DNA of 64,000 nt from CALJDF01 sp038121105. GTDB taxonomy: Bacteria > Pseudomonadota > Alphaproteobacteria > SHVP01. This document shows positions 8,867 to 16,648 of this stretch, one piece after another. The position numbers were made by a program, and so were the translations under genes. The stretch is taken from assembly GCA_038121105.1 (NCBI GenBank), contig JAYONB010000011.1, forward strand, positions 1 through 64,000, given 5' to 3'. The notes under the pieces were generated by a model, which saw only the letters and a list, made by a program, of their open reading frames with translations, was not told the DNA's origin and did not search any database. The stretch's first letter is position 1. Each line of letters opens with the position of its first letter.

Positions 8867-9145
8867 GTGAGCCGGAAACGTTACAAACCAAAAGAGATTA
8901 TCGGGAAGCTGCGTGAAGCCGAGGTTCGGCTGTCGCAGGGCGAGAAGATCGGCGTGATCTGCCGTGCGCTGGGGTTATCGGAGCAGAGCTACTATCGCTG
9001 GCGTCGCGAGTATGGCGGCCTGAAGGTCGACCAGGCGAAGCGCCTGAGGGACTTGGAGAAGGAGAATGCCCGGCTCAGACGGGCGGTCTCCGATCTGACG
9101 CTGGACAAGCTGATCCTGAAGGAAGTTGCCGAGGGAAACTTCTAA
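8867..9145 (+). CDS. IS3-family transposase OrfA
   Basis: 92 residues starting at a GTG behind a strong ribosome site (GAGGAGGAAGAG). MSRKRYKPKEIIGKLREAEV and the following GLSEQSYYRWRREYGG form the helix-turn-helix that binds the terminal repeats. The C-terminal DLEKENARLRRAVSDLTLDK is the leucine-zipper region used for multimerisation. Length and sequence fit an intact IS3-family OrfA. Without the rest of OrfB it cannot support transposition but may still bind DNA. Confidence 0.92.
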   Translation: MSRKRYKPKEIIGKLREAEVRLSQGEKIGVICRALGLSEQSYYRWRREYGGLKVDQAKRLRDLEKENARLRRAVSDLTLDKLILKEVAEGNF

Positions 9146-9396
9146 GCCCCGCCCGCCGCCGGGATGCGGTTGATCACATACAGGTCCGGCTCGACGTATC
9201 GCAGCGTCGGGCGTGCCAGGTGATTGGCCAACATCGTTCGACGCAACGTCTGCGTCCGACCCTGCGTGATGACGAAGCGGCCCTGACGGCTGCGATCGTT
9301 ACGCTGGCATCCAAGTATGGCCGCTATGGCTATCGACGGATCACGGCATTGCATCCAGGCTGGACAATTTTCCGGAGGCAGACAAGGGTCAGCTAA
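9142..9396 (+). pseudogene. IS3-family transposase OrfB, N-terminal fragment
   Basis: In the -1 frame relative to orfA the sequence reads RRRDAVDHIQVRLDVSQRRA, then CQVIGQHRSTQRLRP, DDEAALTAAIVTLASKYGRY and GYRRITAL, which is the conserved start of the IS3 OrfB integrase. After about 9358 the similarity stops and the frame ends at TAA 9394-9396. The DDE catalytic domain is wholly missing, so this is a dead fragment. The frame relation suggests the full protein was once made by programmed -1 frameshifting near the orfA stop. Confidence 0.85.
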
Positions 9397-9566
9397 GGAA
9401 CGCCTCCCGCTGACTCTCACTGCCAACGCCCAAGATTGTCCGAATGGTAATTATGCGGTCCATCTCGGAGGTACTCCCGCACACCTGACGTGCGGCTCGT
9501 GTTTCGACTGGCCTTCCGCGCTGAACCGAGCGTCCATGCCGCAGTTCAAGAGAACGCGGAGGATCA

Positions 9567-10055
9567 ATGGACGCAAAGGCAACACAGCCCGACCAAATAC
9601 CCTCACTCGATCGACTCATCGGACGGCTTCACTGCCTGACCCTCAAGGAGCTCCGCGATCTTTGGCGCGACGAGTTAGGTAGCGAAGCCCCACCGATACG
9701 CAGTCCTGATTTCATTCGCAGGCTGCTGGCCTGGAGGCTTCAGGAACGCGCTTCTGGCGGACTCGATCGACATGTCGCTAGGCAGCTATCCGACCTTGGT
9801 CGCGCCTACGCGAAGGATGCACGCCGCACCCCTTCACCAAAACTCAAGCCTGGTACGGTCCTGGGTCGACGCTGGAAAGGCATTCGTCACGATGTGACGG
9901 TCACGCGGGAGGGTTACCTGTACGACGGCGATAATTTCGCGTACTTGTCAGAGGTCGCACGGCACATCACGGGCACCCGCTGGAACGGCCCACGCTTCTT
10001 CGGCCTCCGAAGACCGACGTCCGATTCAATGCGAGGGGCGCCAAATGGCGAATAG
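9567..10055 (+). CDS. DUF2924 domain protein
   Basis: 162 residues. LTLKELRDLWRDELGSEAPP near residue 25 is followed by FIRRLLAWRLQERASGGLD; the second half has LKPGTVLGRRWKGI, then VTVTREGYLYDG and FAYLSEVARHITGTRWNGPR, with FFGL after it. This is the standard DUF2924 layout. The family is nearly always encoded immediately before a large serine recombinase, as here, where the two reading frames overlap by 11 bases. Its function is not established; a DNA-binding or accessory role in integration is a reasonable guess. Confidence 0.9.
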   Translation: MDAKATQPDQIPSLDRLIGRLHCLTLKELRDLWRDELGSEAPPIRSPDFIRRLLAWRLQERASGGLDRHVARQLSDLGRAYAKDARRTPSPKLKPGTVLGRRWKGIRHDVTVTREGYLYDGDNFAYLSEVARHITGTRWNGPRFFGLRRPTSDSMRGAPNGE

Positions 10056-11658
10056 ACCGACAGCGAAGCGCTGCGCCATCTACACCCGCAAGTCCTCGGA
10101 CGAAGGCCTGGAACAATCCTTCAACTCCCTGGATGCCCAGCGCGAGGCCTGTGAGGCCTACATCCAGAGCCAGAAGCATGAGGGCTGGGCCGTTATGAAG
10201 ACCGCCTATGACGATGGCGGATTCTCCGGTGGCACCATGAATCGTCCGGCTCTGCAGGCACTTCTGTCGGATATCGAGAGCGGCAAGGTCGATGTGATCG
10301 TGGTCTACAAGGTCGACCGGCTGACCCGCTCCCTCGCCGACTTCGCCAAGATCGTCGAAGTGCTGGACGCCAAGGGCGTTTCCTTTGTCTCCGTCACCCA
10401 GCAGTTCAACACTACGACCTCGATGGGACGGCTGACCCTGAACGTGCTGCTGTCCTTCGCGCAGTTCGAGCGCGAGGTCACCGGAGAGCGCATCAGGGAC
10501 AAGATCGCCGCTTCGAAGAAGAAGGGTATTTGGATGGGCGGCAACCCGCCCCTTGGCTACGACGCAAAGGACCGGCAGTTGCTGGTCAACAAGGAGGAAG
10601 CTGAGAAGGTTCGCCACATCTTCCGGCGCTATCTCGACGTTGGCTCAGTCGCGGCCCTGATGAAGGACCTACGTGCTAGCGGGACTCACAGCAAGCGGTG
10701 GACGACCCAGACGGGCCGCGTCCTGGGTGGCAAACCGTTCATGCGCGGGGCTCTCTACGACCTCCTGCACAACCGCATCTACCTGGGCGAGATCGCGCAC
10801 AAGGGGTCTTCGTATCCCGGCAACCATGAGCCTATTGTGCCACCCGCGCTATGGGAGGCGGTCCAGACGAAGCTCGCGGAAAACCGGCTCCAAGAACTTG
10901 GCCGGAAGGAGGCAGTCTCGAATACCTCGCCTCTCGTCGGTCTTCTCTTTGACGACCAGGGTCATCCGATGAGTCCGACCTACACGCAGAAGACATCGGC
11001 AAAGCGATACCGGTACTACGTCAGCGCGGCGATCCTCGATCGGGGTCGCGGCGAACCCGGTGGAGTCGGGCGGCTACCGGCCCAGGCGCTGGAGGACCTG
11101 GTTCGTAGCGAGGTGTCCGGGTGGTTCGGACGCGAGGAGGCAGATCAGCTCGACTGGCCGGTACTCCGGGAGATTCTGAGCCGCATCGAAGTGAGCCGTG
11201 CAGGCCTTGAGATCCACCTTTCGCGACCGGCACTCCGAAAGCACCGATTGCGGCCAACCACTTCAATTAAGTCATCCGACTGGTTGACCGTCGAACGCGA
11301 TGAACTTCGACGCATGATCTCCACGGAGATCACGACGGTTCGAGGCCAGACCTATTTACAGACCCCACAGGTCAGCTCACTGGAACCACGGCCTGACCAG
11401 ACACTCATCAAAGCGTTGGCGCGAGGCTGGCGGTGGCGTCAGTTGTTGGAAGCTGGTGAGTTCAAGTCCTTTGAGGCGTTGGGCCGCAATGAAGGGATTG
11501 CAGAACGCTATGTCGCGAGTCTCGTTCGGCTGACGTTCCTCTCGCCAGTGATCACCCAAAAACTCGTCGAGGGTCGGCAGCCTGCCCACATCGATCTCGC
11601 CTATTTGATCCGGCGCGACGTCCCACTCAATTGGCAAGACACACGGCTAGGGCTTTAG
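10045..11658 (+). CDS. large serine recombinase
   Basis: 537 residues. The resolvase catalytic domain starts CAIYTRKSS with the nucleophilic Ser near residue 17, followed by SLDAQREACEAYI, VIVYKVDRLTRSLADF and FAQFEREVTGERIRDKI. The recombinase domain follows (GNPPLGYD, KPFMRGALYDLLHNRIYLGE). The region that is a zinc ribbon in phage integrases reads SPTYTQKTSAKRYRYYVS without the cysteines, typical of the DUF2924-associated class. It would integrate or excise the element that carries it. It overlaps the DUF2924 gene and lies just downstream of the tRNA-Ser 3' end, convergent with it. Confidence 0.93.
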   Translation: MANRPTAKRCAIYTRKSSDEGLEQSFNSLDAQREACEAYIQSQKHEGWAVMKTAYDDGGFSGGTMNRPALQALLSDIESGKVDVIVVYKVDRLTRSLADFAKIVEVLDAKGVSFVSVTQQFNTTTSMGRLTLNVLLSFAQFEREVTGERIRDKIAASKKKGIWMGGNPPLGYDAKDRQLLVNKEEAEKVRHIFRRYLDVGSVAALMKDLRASGTHSKRWTTQTGRVLGGKPFMRGALYDLLHNRIYLGEIAHKGSSYPGNHEPIVPPALWEAVQTKLAENRLQELGRKEAVSNTSPLVGLLFDDQGHPMSPTYTQKTSAKRYRYYVSAAILDRGRGEPGGVGRLPAQALEDLVRSEVSGWFGREEADQLDWPVLREILSRIEVSRAGLEIHLSRPALRKHRLRPTTSIKSSDWLTVERDELRRMISTEITTVRGQTYLQTPQVSSLEPRPDQTLIKALARGWRWRQLLEAGEFKSFEALGRNEGIAERYVASLVRLTFLSPVITQKLVEGRQPAHIDLAYLIRRDVPLNWQDTRLGL

Positions 11659-11830
11659 TCCCAAGCTCGCCAACCCGCAGTTCATTCTTCGCCGCAGAGA
11701 CTTTGGCCTATTTCGGGCTGGTTGTTGCAACAAGTGTGCGGCACGACTTGGTTGGCTAAACCTGAACCGCCGCAGTTCTGCGCGACATTCGCCCAAGACA
11801 AAACGCACTGCGGAGACCCGCGCGACTGGG

Positions 11831-11923
<93 letters not shown>

Positions 11924-12113
11924 TGAGTCTGCGTTGTAGTTTGGGCTCCGGAACCTGTCAAACTGCCCATGAAGCTCGCCAGACGCCAGCGGGCGGTGGC
12001 CTTAAATAGCGACAAATCAAGCGGTTAGGCCGCCGCTTCTTTCCCGAAGACGACGCCGGGCGAAGCGCGTAGAGTCTTTGTTTCCAGGGCGAGCCGACTG
12101 GGGCGGTTCAATA

Positions 12114-12407
12114 ATGAGCGACAAAATCTATCTCGTGTGCGAACGGGTGTTCGCACAGCCACACTTGTCACGGCGCGAGTCGTACAACGTGCTGGGCGCG
12201 TTCGCCGACCGCGGGGAAGCCGAAGCCTGGGCGCAGGACATGCTGAGGCGCGAAAATCCCAACAGCAACGAATATCCGGTCTACGAGCTTACCGTCGGGC
12301 AAGGCAGCGTCGATGCGGTGCCGCCGATTGCGGTTGCGACCAACTGGGAGCGGGGTCGTGCGGAGGACGTCATGAAGATGCACCGCTGGATCGACGACGA
12401 GGGCTGA
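12114..12407 (+). CDS. hypothetical protein
   Basis: 97 residues from the ATG at 12114; an earlier in-frame ATG at 12078 would add a less natural N-terminus. The protein begins MSDKIYLVCERVF and contains NVLGAFADRGEAEAWAQDML, VYELTVG and TNWERGRAEDVMKMHRWI, and looks like a small soluble alpha/beta protein. I recognise no family. It is convergent with the deacylase gene, with stops 3 bp apart, and shares a 190-bp upstream gap with the divergent tRNA-Ser gene. Confidence 0.6.
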   Translation: MSDKIYLVCERVFAQPHLSRRESYNVLGAFADRGEAEAWAQDMLRRENPNSNEYPVYELTVGQGSVDAVPPIAVATNWERGRAEDVMKMHRWIDDEG

Positions 12408-12410
12408 TCG

Positions 12411-12935
12411 CTAACCTGAAATGCGCGCCGCAATGCGCGCGCCCGTCACGGCAACCAGCTCGTCGACCGAGGTTGCAAACACGCAATGCGGGTGACCAGC
12501 CGCTGCATAAACGACCTCAAAACGGCGCAAACTATCATCGATCGCCATGGCGATCGTTCTCGGATGCCCTAAAGGCGCAACACCGCCGATGGAAAACCCG
12601 GTTGCCGCCCGGACATCGTCCGGTTTTGCAATCTTGATTGGACCGGTGCGCCCGAGCGCCGCACGCAATTCTTCCGGGTTGCATTTGCGATCGCCCGCGA
12701 CCAGCGCCATGACGATCTCGTCGCCACACTGAAAAGCGAGCGACTTGACGATGGCGCCGAGCGGACAGCCCAGCGACGAGGCTGCGTCTTGCGCGGTGCG
12801 CGCGGTGTCGGCCAGTTCGATGACCTCCGCGGTGGACCCTGCTTGCGCGAGGGCGTCCCGTACGCGCTGTACGGACTCGCGCGACAGAGCGGACAAAATG
12901 CCTGCCCTAGGACGCAACCCGGCGTTTGCCGGCAT
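12411..12935 (-). CDS. YbaK/ProX-type aminoacyl-tRNA deacylase
   Basis: 174 residues from the ATG. TAQDAASSLGCPLGAIVKSL near residue 47 is followed by ALVAGDRKCNPEELRAALG and ATGFSIGGVAPLGH, the GG(V)xPxG signature of the YbaK/ProX/INS superfamily. Members hydrolyse mischarged aminoacyl-tRNAs (for example Cys-tRNA-Pro or Ala-tRNA-Pro) in trans. The start overlaps the upstream glutathione transferase by 29 bases; a TTG at about 12894 (LSALSRESV) is a possible later start. Substrate choice cannot be told from the sequence. Confidence 0.88.
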   Translation of the reverse strand: MPANAGLRPRAGILSALSRESVQRVRDALAQAGSTAEVIELADTARTAQDAASSLGCPLGAIVKSLAFQCGDEIVMALVAGDRKCNPEELRAALGRTGPIKIAKPDDVRAATGFSIGGVAPLGHPRTIAMAIDDSLRRFEVVYAAAGHPHCVFATSVDELVAVTGARIAARISG

Positions 12936-13632
12936 CGCGCTGGGTCTTACCGTAGAGACGCTCTTTTGCGGTTTTGTCCATCTTGATCTCTTCGCCCGGC
13001 GCTTGACGGTCCGCCAGCACTTTCAGGCCACGCTGAACGGCCGGGCGCTTTTCGATCTCGAGGTACCAACGTTGGAGGTGTTTGTAGTCGCCGAGTTTGA
13101 CGCCTTGGAAATACGGAATAATCCAAGGCCATACCGCCATGTCGGCGATCGAGTACTTGTCGTTGGCAAGGTATTGATGCCGTTTGAGGCGATTGTCTAG
13201 GACATTGTAAAGCCGGCCGGCTTCGTTCGTGTAGCGCTTGAGGGCATACGGTATTTTCTCGGGGCAATACTTGCGAAAGAAATTCGCCTGACCGAGCATC
13301 GGCCCCACGCCACCCATCTGAAACATCAGCCATTGGATGACCTCGTAGCGCTCGCGCGTTCGTTTGGGCATGAACTTGCCCGTCTTCTCGGCGAGGTACA
13401 TGAGGATCGCGCCGGACTCGAACACCGCAATCGGTTTGTTGCCGGGCCCTTTTTCGTCGACGATCGCAGGCATTTTGTTGTTGGGGCTGATCTTCAGGAA
13501 CGACGGCTTGAATTGATCACCGCTGGTGATATCGATCCCGATCACTTTGTAATCGAGGCGCGTTTCTTCGAGCATCGTGTGAACTTTAATGCCGTTCGGC
13601 GTGGGCCAGGAGTAGCAACGAATCATGGTCAA
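12907..13632 (-). CDS. glutathione S-transferase family protein (copy B)
   Basis: 241 residues. The thioredoxin-fold N-terminal domain has YSWPTPNGIKVHTMLEE, the cis-proline strand NNKMPAIVD, and VFESGAILMYLAEKTG, where ESG contacts glutathione. The helical C-terminal domain has YSIADMAVWPW, the N-capping box. The pattern matches the YghU/YfcG (Nu-like or Ure2-like) group, which has disulfide-bond reductase activity in characterised members. It lies 5 bp after a close paralog on the same strand and most likely arose by tandem duplication. The C-terminal tail is basic. Confidence 0.9.
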   Translation of the reverse strand: MTMIRCYSWPTPNGIKVHTMLEETRLDYKVIGIDITSGDQFKPSFLKISPNNKMPAIVDEKGPGNKPIAVFESGAILMYLAEKTGKFMPKRTRERYEVIQWLMFQMGGVGPMLGQANFFRKYCPEKIPYALKRYTNEAGRLYNVLDNRLKRHQYLANDKYSIADMAVWPWIIPYFQGVKLGDYKHLQRWYLEIEKRPAVQRGLKVLADRQAPGEEIKMDKTAKERLYGKTQRDAGKRRVAS

Positions 13633-13637
13633 TCCTC

Positions 13638-14333
13638 CTAGCGACGCTTGTATTGAGCGGCCCCGAAGAGCATCGCCTTGGTGGCTTTGGTCATCGGCCC
13701 GGGACGCCGCTGGTCGGCCAGAACTTGAAGCCCGCGCTGCACCGCGGGCCGAGCATCGATCACGTCATACCAGCGCTTGAGGTAGCGGTAATCTTCGAGT
13801 TTCTGCCCCTGGTTGGCGTGCGAGCGCAGCCAGGGAAAGATCGCCATATCGGCAATGGAATACCGGTCGTTGGCGATGAACTTCGATCTCCGCAACTGTC
13901 GATCGATCACGCCGTAGATCCGCGTTGCCTCGTTGGTGTAGCGGTCGTAGGCGTATTGGATGCGCTTGGGCGCGTAGTTGCGGAAATGATGGGCCTGTCC
14001 CAGCATCGGGCCGACGCTCGCCATCTGAAACATCAGCCACTGAATAACCTGGTATTTCGCACGCGTCGCTTTGGGCAGGAACTTGCCCTCTTTCTCGGCG
14101 AGATACATGAGGATGGCGCCGGATTCAAAAATCGAGATGGGCTTCCCGCCTGGCCCTTTCCGGTCGACGATCGCGGGCATTTTGTTGTTCGGACTGATTT
14201 TCAAGAACGACGGCTTGAACTGATCGCCTTTGCCGATATTGATGGGCTTCACGTTGTAGGGCAGCTTGAGTTCTTCGAGCAGGATGTGAACCTTGTGCCC
14301 ATTGGGCGTCGGCCAGGTGTAGAGGTCGATCAT
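13638..14333 (-). CDS. glutathione S-transferase family protein (copy A)
   Basis: 231 residues from the ATG at 14333, which follows AAGGAAG at a good distance; an in-frame ATG 30 bases upstream lacks a site and is less likely. It begins MIDLYTWPTPNGHKVHILLE, with NNKMPAIVDRKGPGGKP and FESGAILMYLAEKEGKF in the glutathione-binding domain and YSIADMAIFPWL in the helical domain. It shares runs such as GDQFKPSFLKISPNNKMPAI with the adjacent copy B. The retained ESG motif suggests an active enzyme. The two copies plus the deacylase form one minus-strand unit. Confidence 0.9.
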   Translation of the reverse strand: MIDLYTWPTPNGHKVHILLEELKLPYNVKPINIGKGDQFKPSFLKISPNNKMPAIVDRKGPGGKPISIFESGAILMYLAEKEGKFLPKATRAKYQVIQWLMFQMASVGPMLGQAHHFRNYAPKRIQYAYDRYTNEATRIYGVIDRQLRRSKFIANDRYSIADMAIFPWLRSHANQGQKLEDYRYLKRWYDVIDARPAVQRGLQVLADQRRPGPMTKATKAMLFGAAQYKRR

Positions 14334-14363
14334 GCCTAACTTCCTTAGTTCGTCGGGCGGCAA

Positions 14364-15185
14364 TTATTTGGTTTCGGTTGCGGCCTGGCGCAGATAGTTC
14401 AAACCTTGGATGGCCCGACTGCCATACCAAGATACCATCTCGCCATCGATTATGCGCATGGTCTTGCGCGGTAGTTTGTTCTGTTCGCGGAACGCAGCGA
14501 TATGGTCCTCCGTGAACTTGAACGGCTCGGTCGAAAACAAAACGATGTCCACACTCTCAAGGAGCTTTGGAGTGAGTTGGACGGTGGGATAGCGCACCCG
14601 GGTATCGGTCGCGACCGTGCGCCAGCGGACAAGTTCCAGCATGCGCGCGACGTAGGTGTTGGGCGACACCGTCATCCATGGGTCTTTCCAGATCAAGTAG
14701 AGCACGCGGCGGTCGGACAGGCGGGGCGCAAAGGTCATCACCGATCGCAAGGCGATCTCGAAGTCCTGACACAGGGCTTCGGCGCGCTCGGATCGGTCGA
14801 AAATTCCACCCAACATTCGGAACAGATCGAGATTGTCGCGGGGCTGGAGCGGGTGAGTGACAATGAGATTGGGCACGAACTCCCGCAATGCCTCGGCAAG
14901 CTCCTTGGTGTTTTCGTCGACATTGAGGATGACGTGAGTTGGCTTCAGCTCGCGCAAGCGCGCCAGGTTGATCTTTTTTGTGCCGCCGATACTGGGCAGC
15001 GCATCGACCTTCCCTTCGGGGTGCACGCAAAACTGCGTCCGAGCGACGGTACGACCGCCAAGGTTCAGGTCGAACAGAAGTTCCGTGATGCTTGACACCA
15101 AAGAGACGATCCGCGCCTCGCCCGGGTCGACTTGCGCATGGGCCTGCCCCATGGCGTCGCGCGGATAATGGCGGCCCGGGTTCAT
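14364..15185 (-). CDS. BtuF-like helical-backbone metal receptor protein, cytoplasmic
   Basis: 273 residues of the periplasmic-binding-protein-like fold used by BtuF/FepB: RIVSLVSSITELLFDLNLGG at residue 25, LPSIGGTKKINLARLRELKP, then THVILNVDENTKELAEALRE and DIVLFSTEPF. Unlike true transport receptors, it has no signal peptide or lipobox; the first 25 residues are polar. No permease or ATPase gene is adjacent. It may therefore be a cytoplasmic cobalamin- or heme-related protein rather than a transporter subunit. The start overlaps the gatB stop by one base. Confidence 0.8.
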   Translation of the reverse strand: MNPGRHYPRDAMGQAHAQVDPGEARIVSLVSSITELLFDLNLGGRTVARTQFCVHPEGKVDALPSIGGTKKINLARLRELKPTHVILNVDENTKELAEALREFVPNLIVTHPLQPRDNLDLFRMLGGIFDRSERAEALCQDFEIALRSVMTFAPRLSDRRVLYLIWKDPWMTVSPNTYVARMLELVRWRTVATDTRVRYPTVQLTPKLLESVDIVLFSTEPFKFTEDHIAAFREQNKLPRKTMRIIDGEMVSWYGSRAIQGLNYLRQAATETK

Positions 15186-16648
15186 CAGGCCCCCGGGTTG
15201 CCGAGCTTTTGCTTCAATAGGTCGTTGACGATTTTTGGATTCGCCTTGCCTTGCGACTGTTTCATCACCTGACCGACGAAGAAGCCGAGCAGCTTCTCTT
15301 TGCCGCCGCGATATTCTTCGACTTTGTGCTGGTTGGCCTCCAACACCGTATCGACAATGGCTTCGATTGCGCCGCTATCGGTCACTTGGCGCAGGCCTTT
15401 TTCCTCGACGATCTCGCCGGGCGGTCTACCGGTCTTGAACATCGCGTCGAATACACCTTTAGCGATCCGACCCGAAATCGTGTCGTCGGCGATCAAGTCG
15501 ATGAGCGCGCCTAGATCTTTTGCCGCGACCGGCGCGCTCGCAATCTCCAGACCGGCTTTGTTCAAGGCGCCAAATAGATCACCAGTGATCCAATTTGCTG
15601 CCACCTTGGCATCGCGTCCACCGGCAACGGTCTCGAAGTAGTCGGCGACCTCTTTCTCGGCCACCAAGACGCCGGCATCGTATGGCGAGAGCCCGAGTTC
15701 ATCGATGAATCGCGCTTTGCGATCGTCGGGCAATTCGGGCAAAGAGGCGGCGATTTCGTCAACCCAAGCTTGCTCGAATTCCAGCGGCAGCAGGTCGGGA
15801 TCGGGAAAATAACGGTAGTCGTGCGCTTCTTCCTTTGAACGCATCGAACGGGTTTCGTTTTTCCGCGAATCGAACAGTCGCGTTTCTTGGAGGATTTCGC
15901 CGCCATCCTCGAGCACGTCGACTTGGCGCCGCGCCTCAACCTCGATCGCCTGCTGAACGAAGCGGACCGAGTTGACATTCTTGATTTCGCAACGCGTGCC
16001 ATAGTCGGCGCCCGGGCGCCGCACCGACACGTTTACGTCGGCCCGCATACTGCCCTCTTCCATGTTGCCGTCGCAGGTGCCGAGGTAGCGCAAGATCGAG
16101 CGCATCTTGCGCAGATAGGCCCCGGCCTCCTCTGGCGAGCGTAGGTCGGGCTCGGAAACGATCTCCATTAGGGCAACCCCGGACCGGTTAAGGTCGACGT
16201 AGGTACGGTCGGGGTGCATATCGTGGACGCTCTTGCCGGCATCTTGCTCGAGGTGCAGTCGGGTGATGCCGATCTCACGCGACGTGCCGTCCTCCATGTC
16301 CAAGACCAGCGTCCCCGCGCCAACGACGGGTTGTAGGTATTGGGAGATTTGGTAGCCCTGGGGTAGATCGGGATAGAAGTAGTTTTTGCGGTCGAACACC
16401 GAGCGCAGGTTGATCTTGGCCTTCAGGCCCAATCCGGTCCGGACCGCCTGCTCCACGCAAACTTTATTGATGACGGGCAGCATGCCGGGCATCGCCGCGT
16501 CGACAAGGCTGACCTGGGTGTTCGGCGCGGCACCGAAGGCCGTGGCGGCACCCGAGAACAACTTTGAAGCGGACGAAACCTGGGCATGGACCTCAAGCCC
16601 GATGACCATTTCCCACGGTCCGGTCGCCCCTTGAATGACGCCGCTCAT
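15185..16648 (-). CDS. gatB: Asp-tRNA(Asn)/Glu-tRNA(Gln) amidotransferase subunit B
   Basis: 487 residues from the ATG at 16648 (MSGVIQGATGPWEMVIGLEV). A longer open frame continues upstream but lies inside gatA. Family signatures include GLEVHAQV, YPDLPQGYQISQY, EDGTSREIGI, ADVNVSVR and the C-terminal YqeY-like domain (VEEYRGGKEKLLGFFVGQVM). GatB is the kinase subunit, phosphorylating the Glu or Asp carboxylate on mischarged tRNA before ammonia from GatA completes amidation. It overlaps gatA by 4 bases. The set implies indirect Gln-tRNA and/or Asn-tRNA synthesis. Confidence 0.97.
   Translation of the reverse strand: MSGVIQGATGPWEMVIGLEVHAQVSSASKLFSGAATAFGAAPNTQVSLVDAAMPGMLPVINKVCVEQAVRTGLGLKAKINLRSVFDRKNYFYPDLPQGYQISQYLQPVVGAGTLVLDMEDGTSREIGITRLHLEQDAGKSVHDMHPDRTYVDLNRSGVALMEIVSEPDLRSPEEAGAYLRKMRSILRYLGTCDGNMEEGSMRADVNVSVRRPGADYGTRCEIKNVNSVRFVQQAIEVEARRQVDVLEDGGEILQETRLFDSRKNETRSMRSKEEAHDYRYFPDPDLLPLEFEQAWVDEIAASLPELPDDRKARFIDELGLSPYDAGVLVAEKEVADYFETVAGGRDAKVAANWITGDLFGALNKAGLEIASAPVAAKDLGALIDLIADDTISGRIAKGVFDAMFKTGRPPGEIVEEKGLRQVTDSGAIEAIVDTVLEANQHKVEEYRGGKEKLLGFFVGQVMKQSQGKANPKIVNDLLKQKLGNPGA

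Larger units (their letters stand above)
8860..9396 (+). mobile_element. truncated IS3-family insertion sequence
   Basis: Contains a complete orfA and only the first 75 or so codons of orfB. OrfB lies in the -1 frame relative to orfA, the normal IS3 arrangement. The match to the family breaks off near 9360, where RRITAL should continue into the rest of the integrase fold. The right terminal repeat is therefore missing. I could not place the left terminal repeat with certainty; it should lie just upstream of 8867. The break abuts the region leading into the DUF2924/recombinase module. Confidence 0.8.

Noticed and set aside
9967..10617. 216-codon open frame on the minus strand
   Set aside because: Antisense to the serine recombinase, whose catalytic motifs are intact.
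13653..14339. 228-codon open frame on the plus strand
   Set aside because: Antisense to the glutathione transferase gene, no start context, no recognisable protein.
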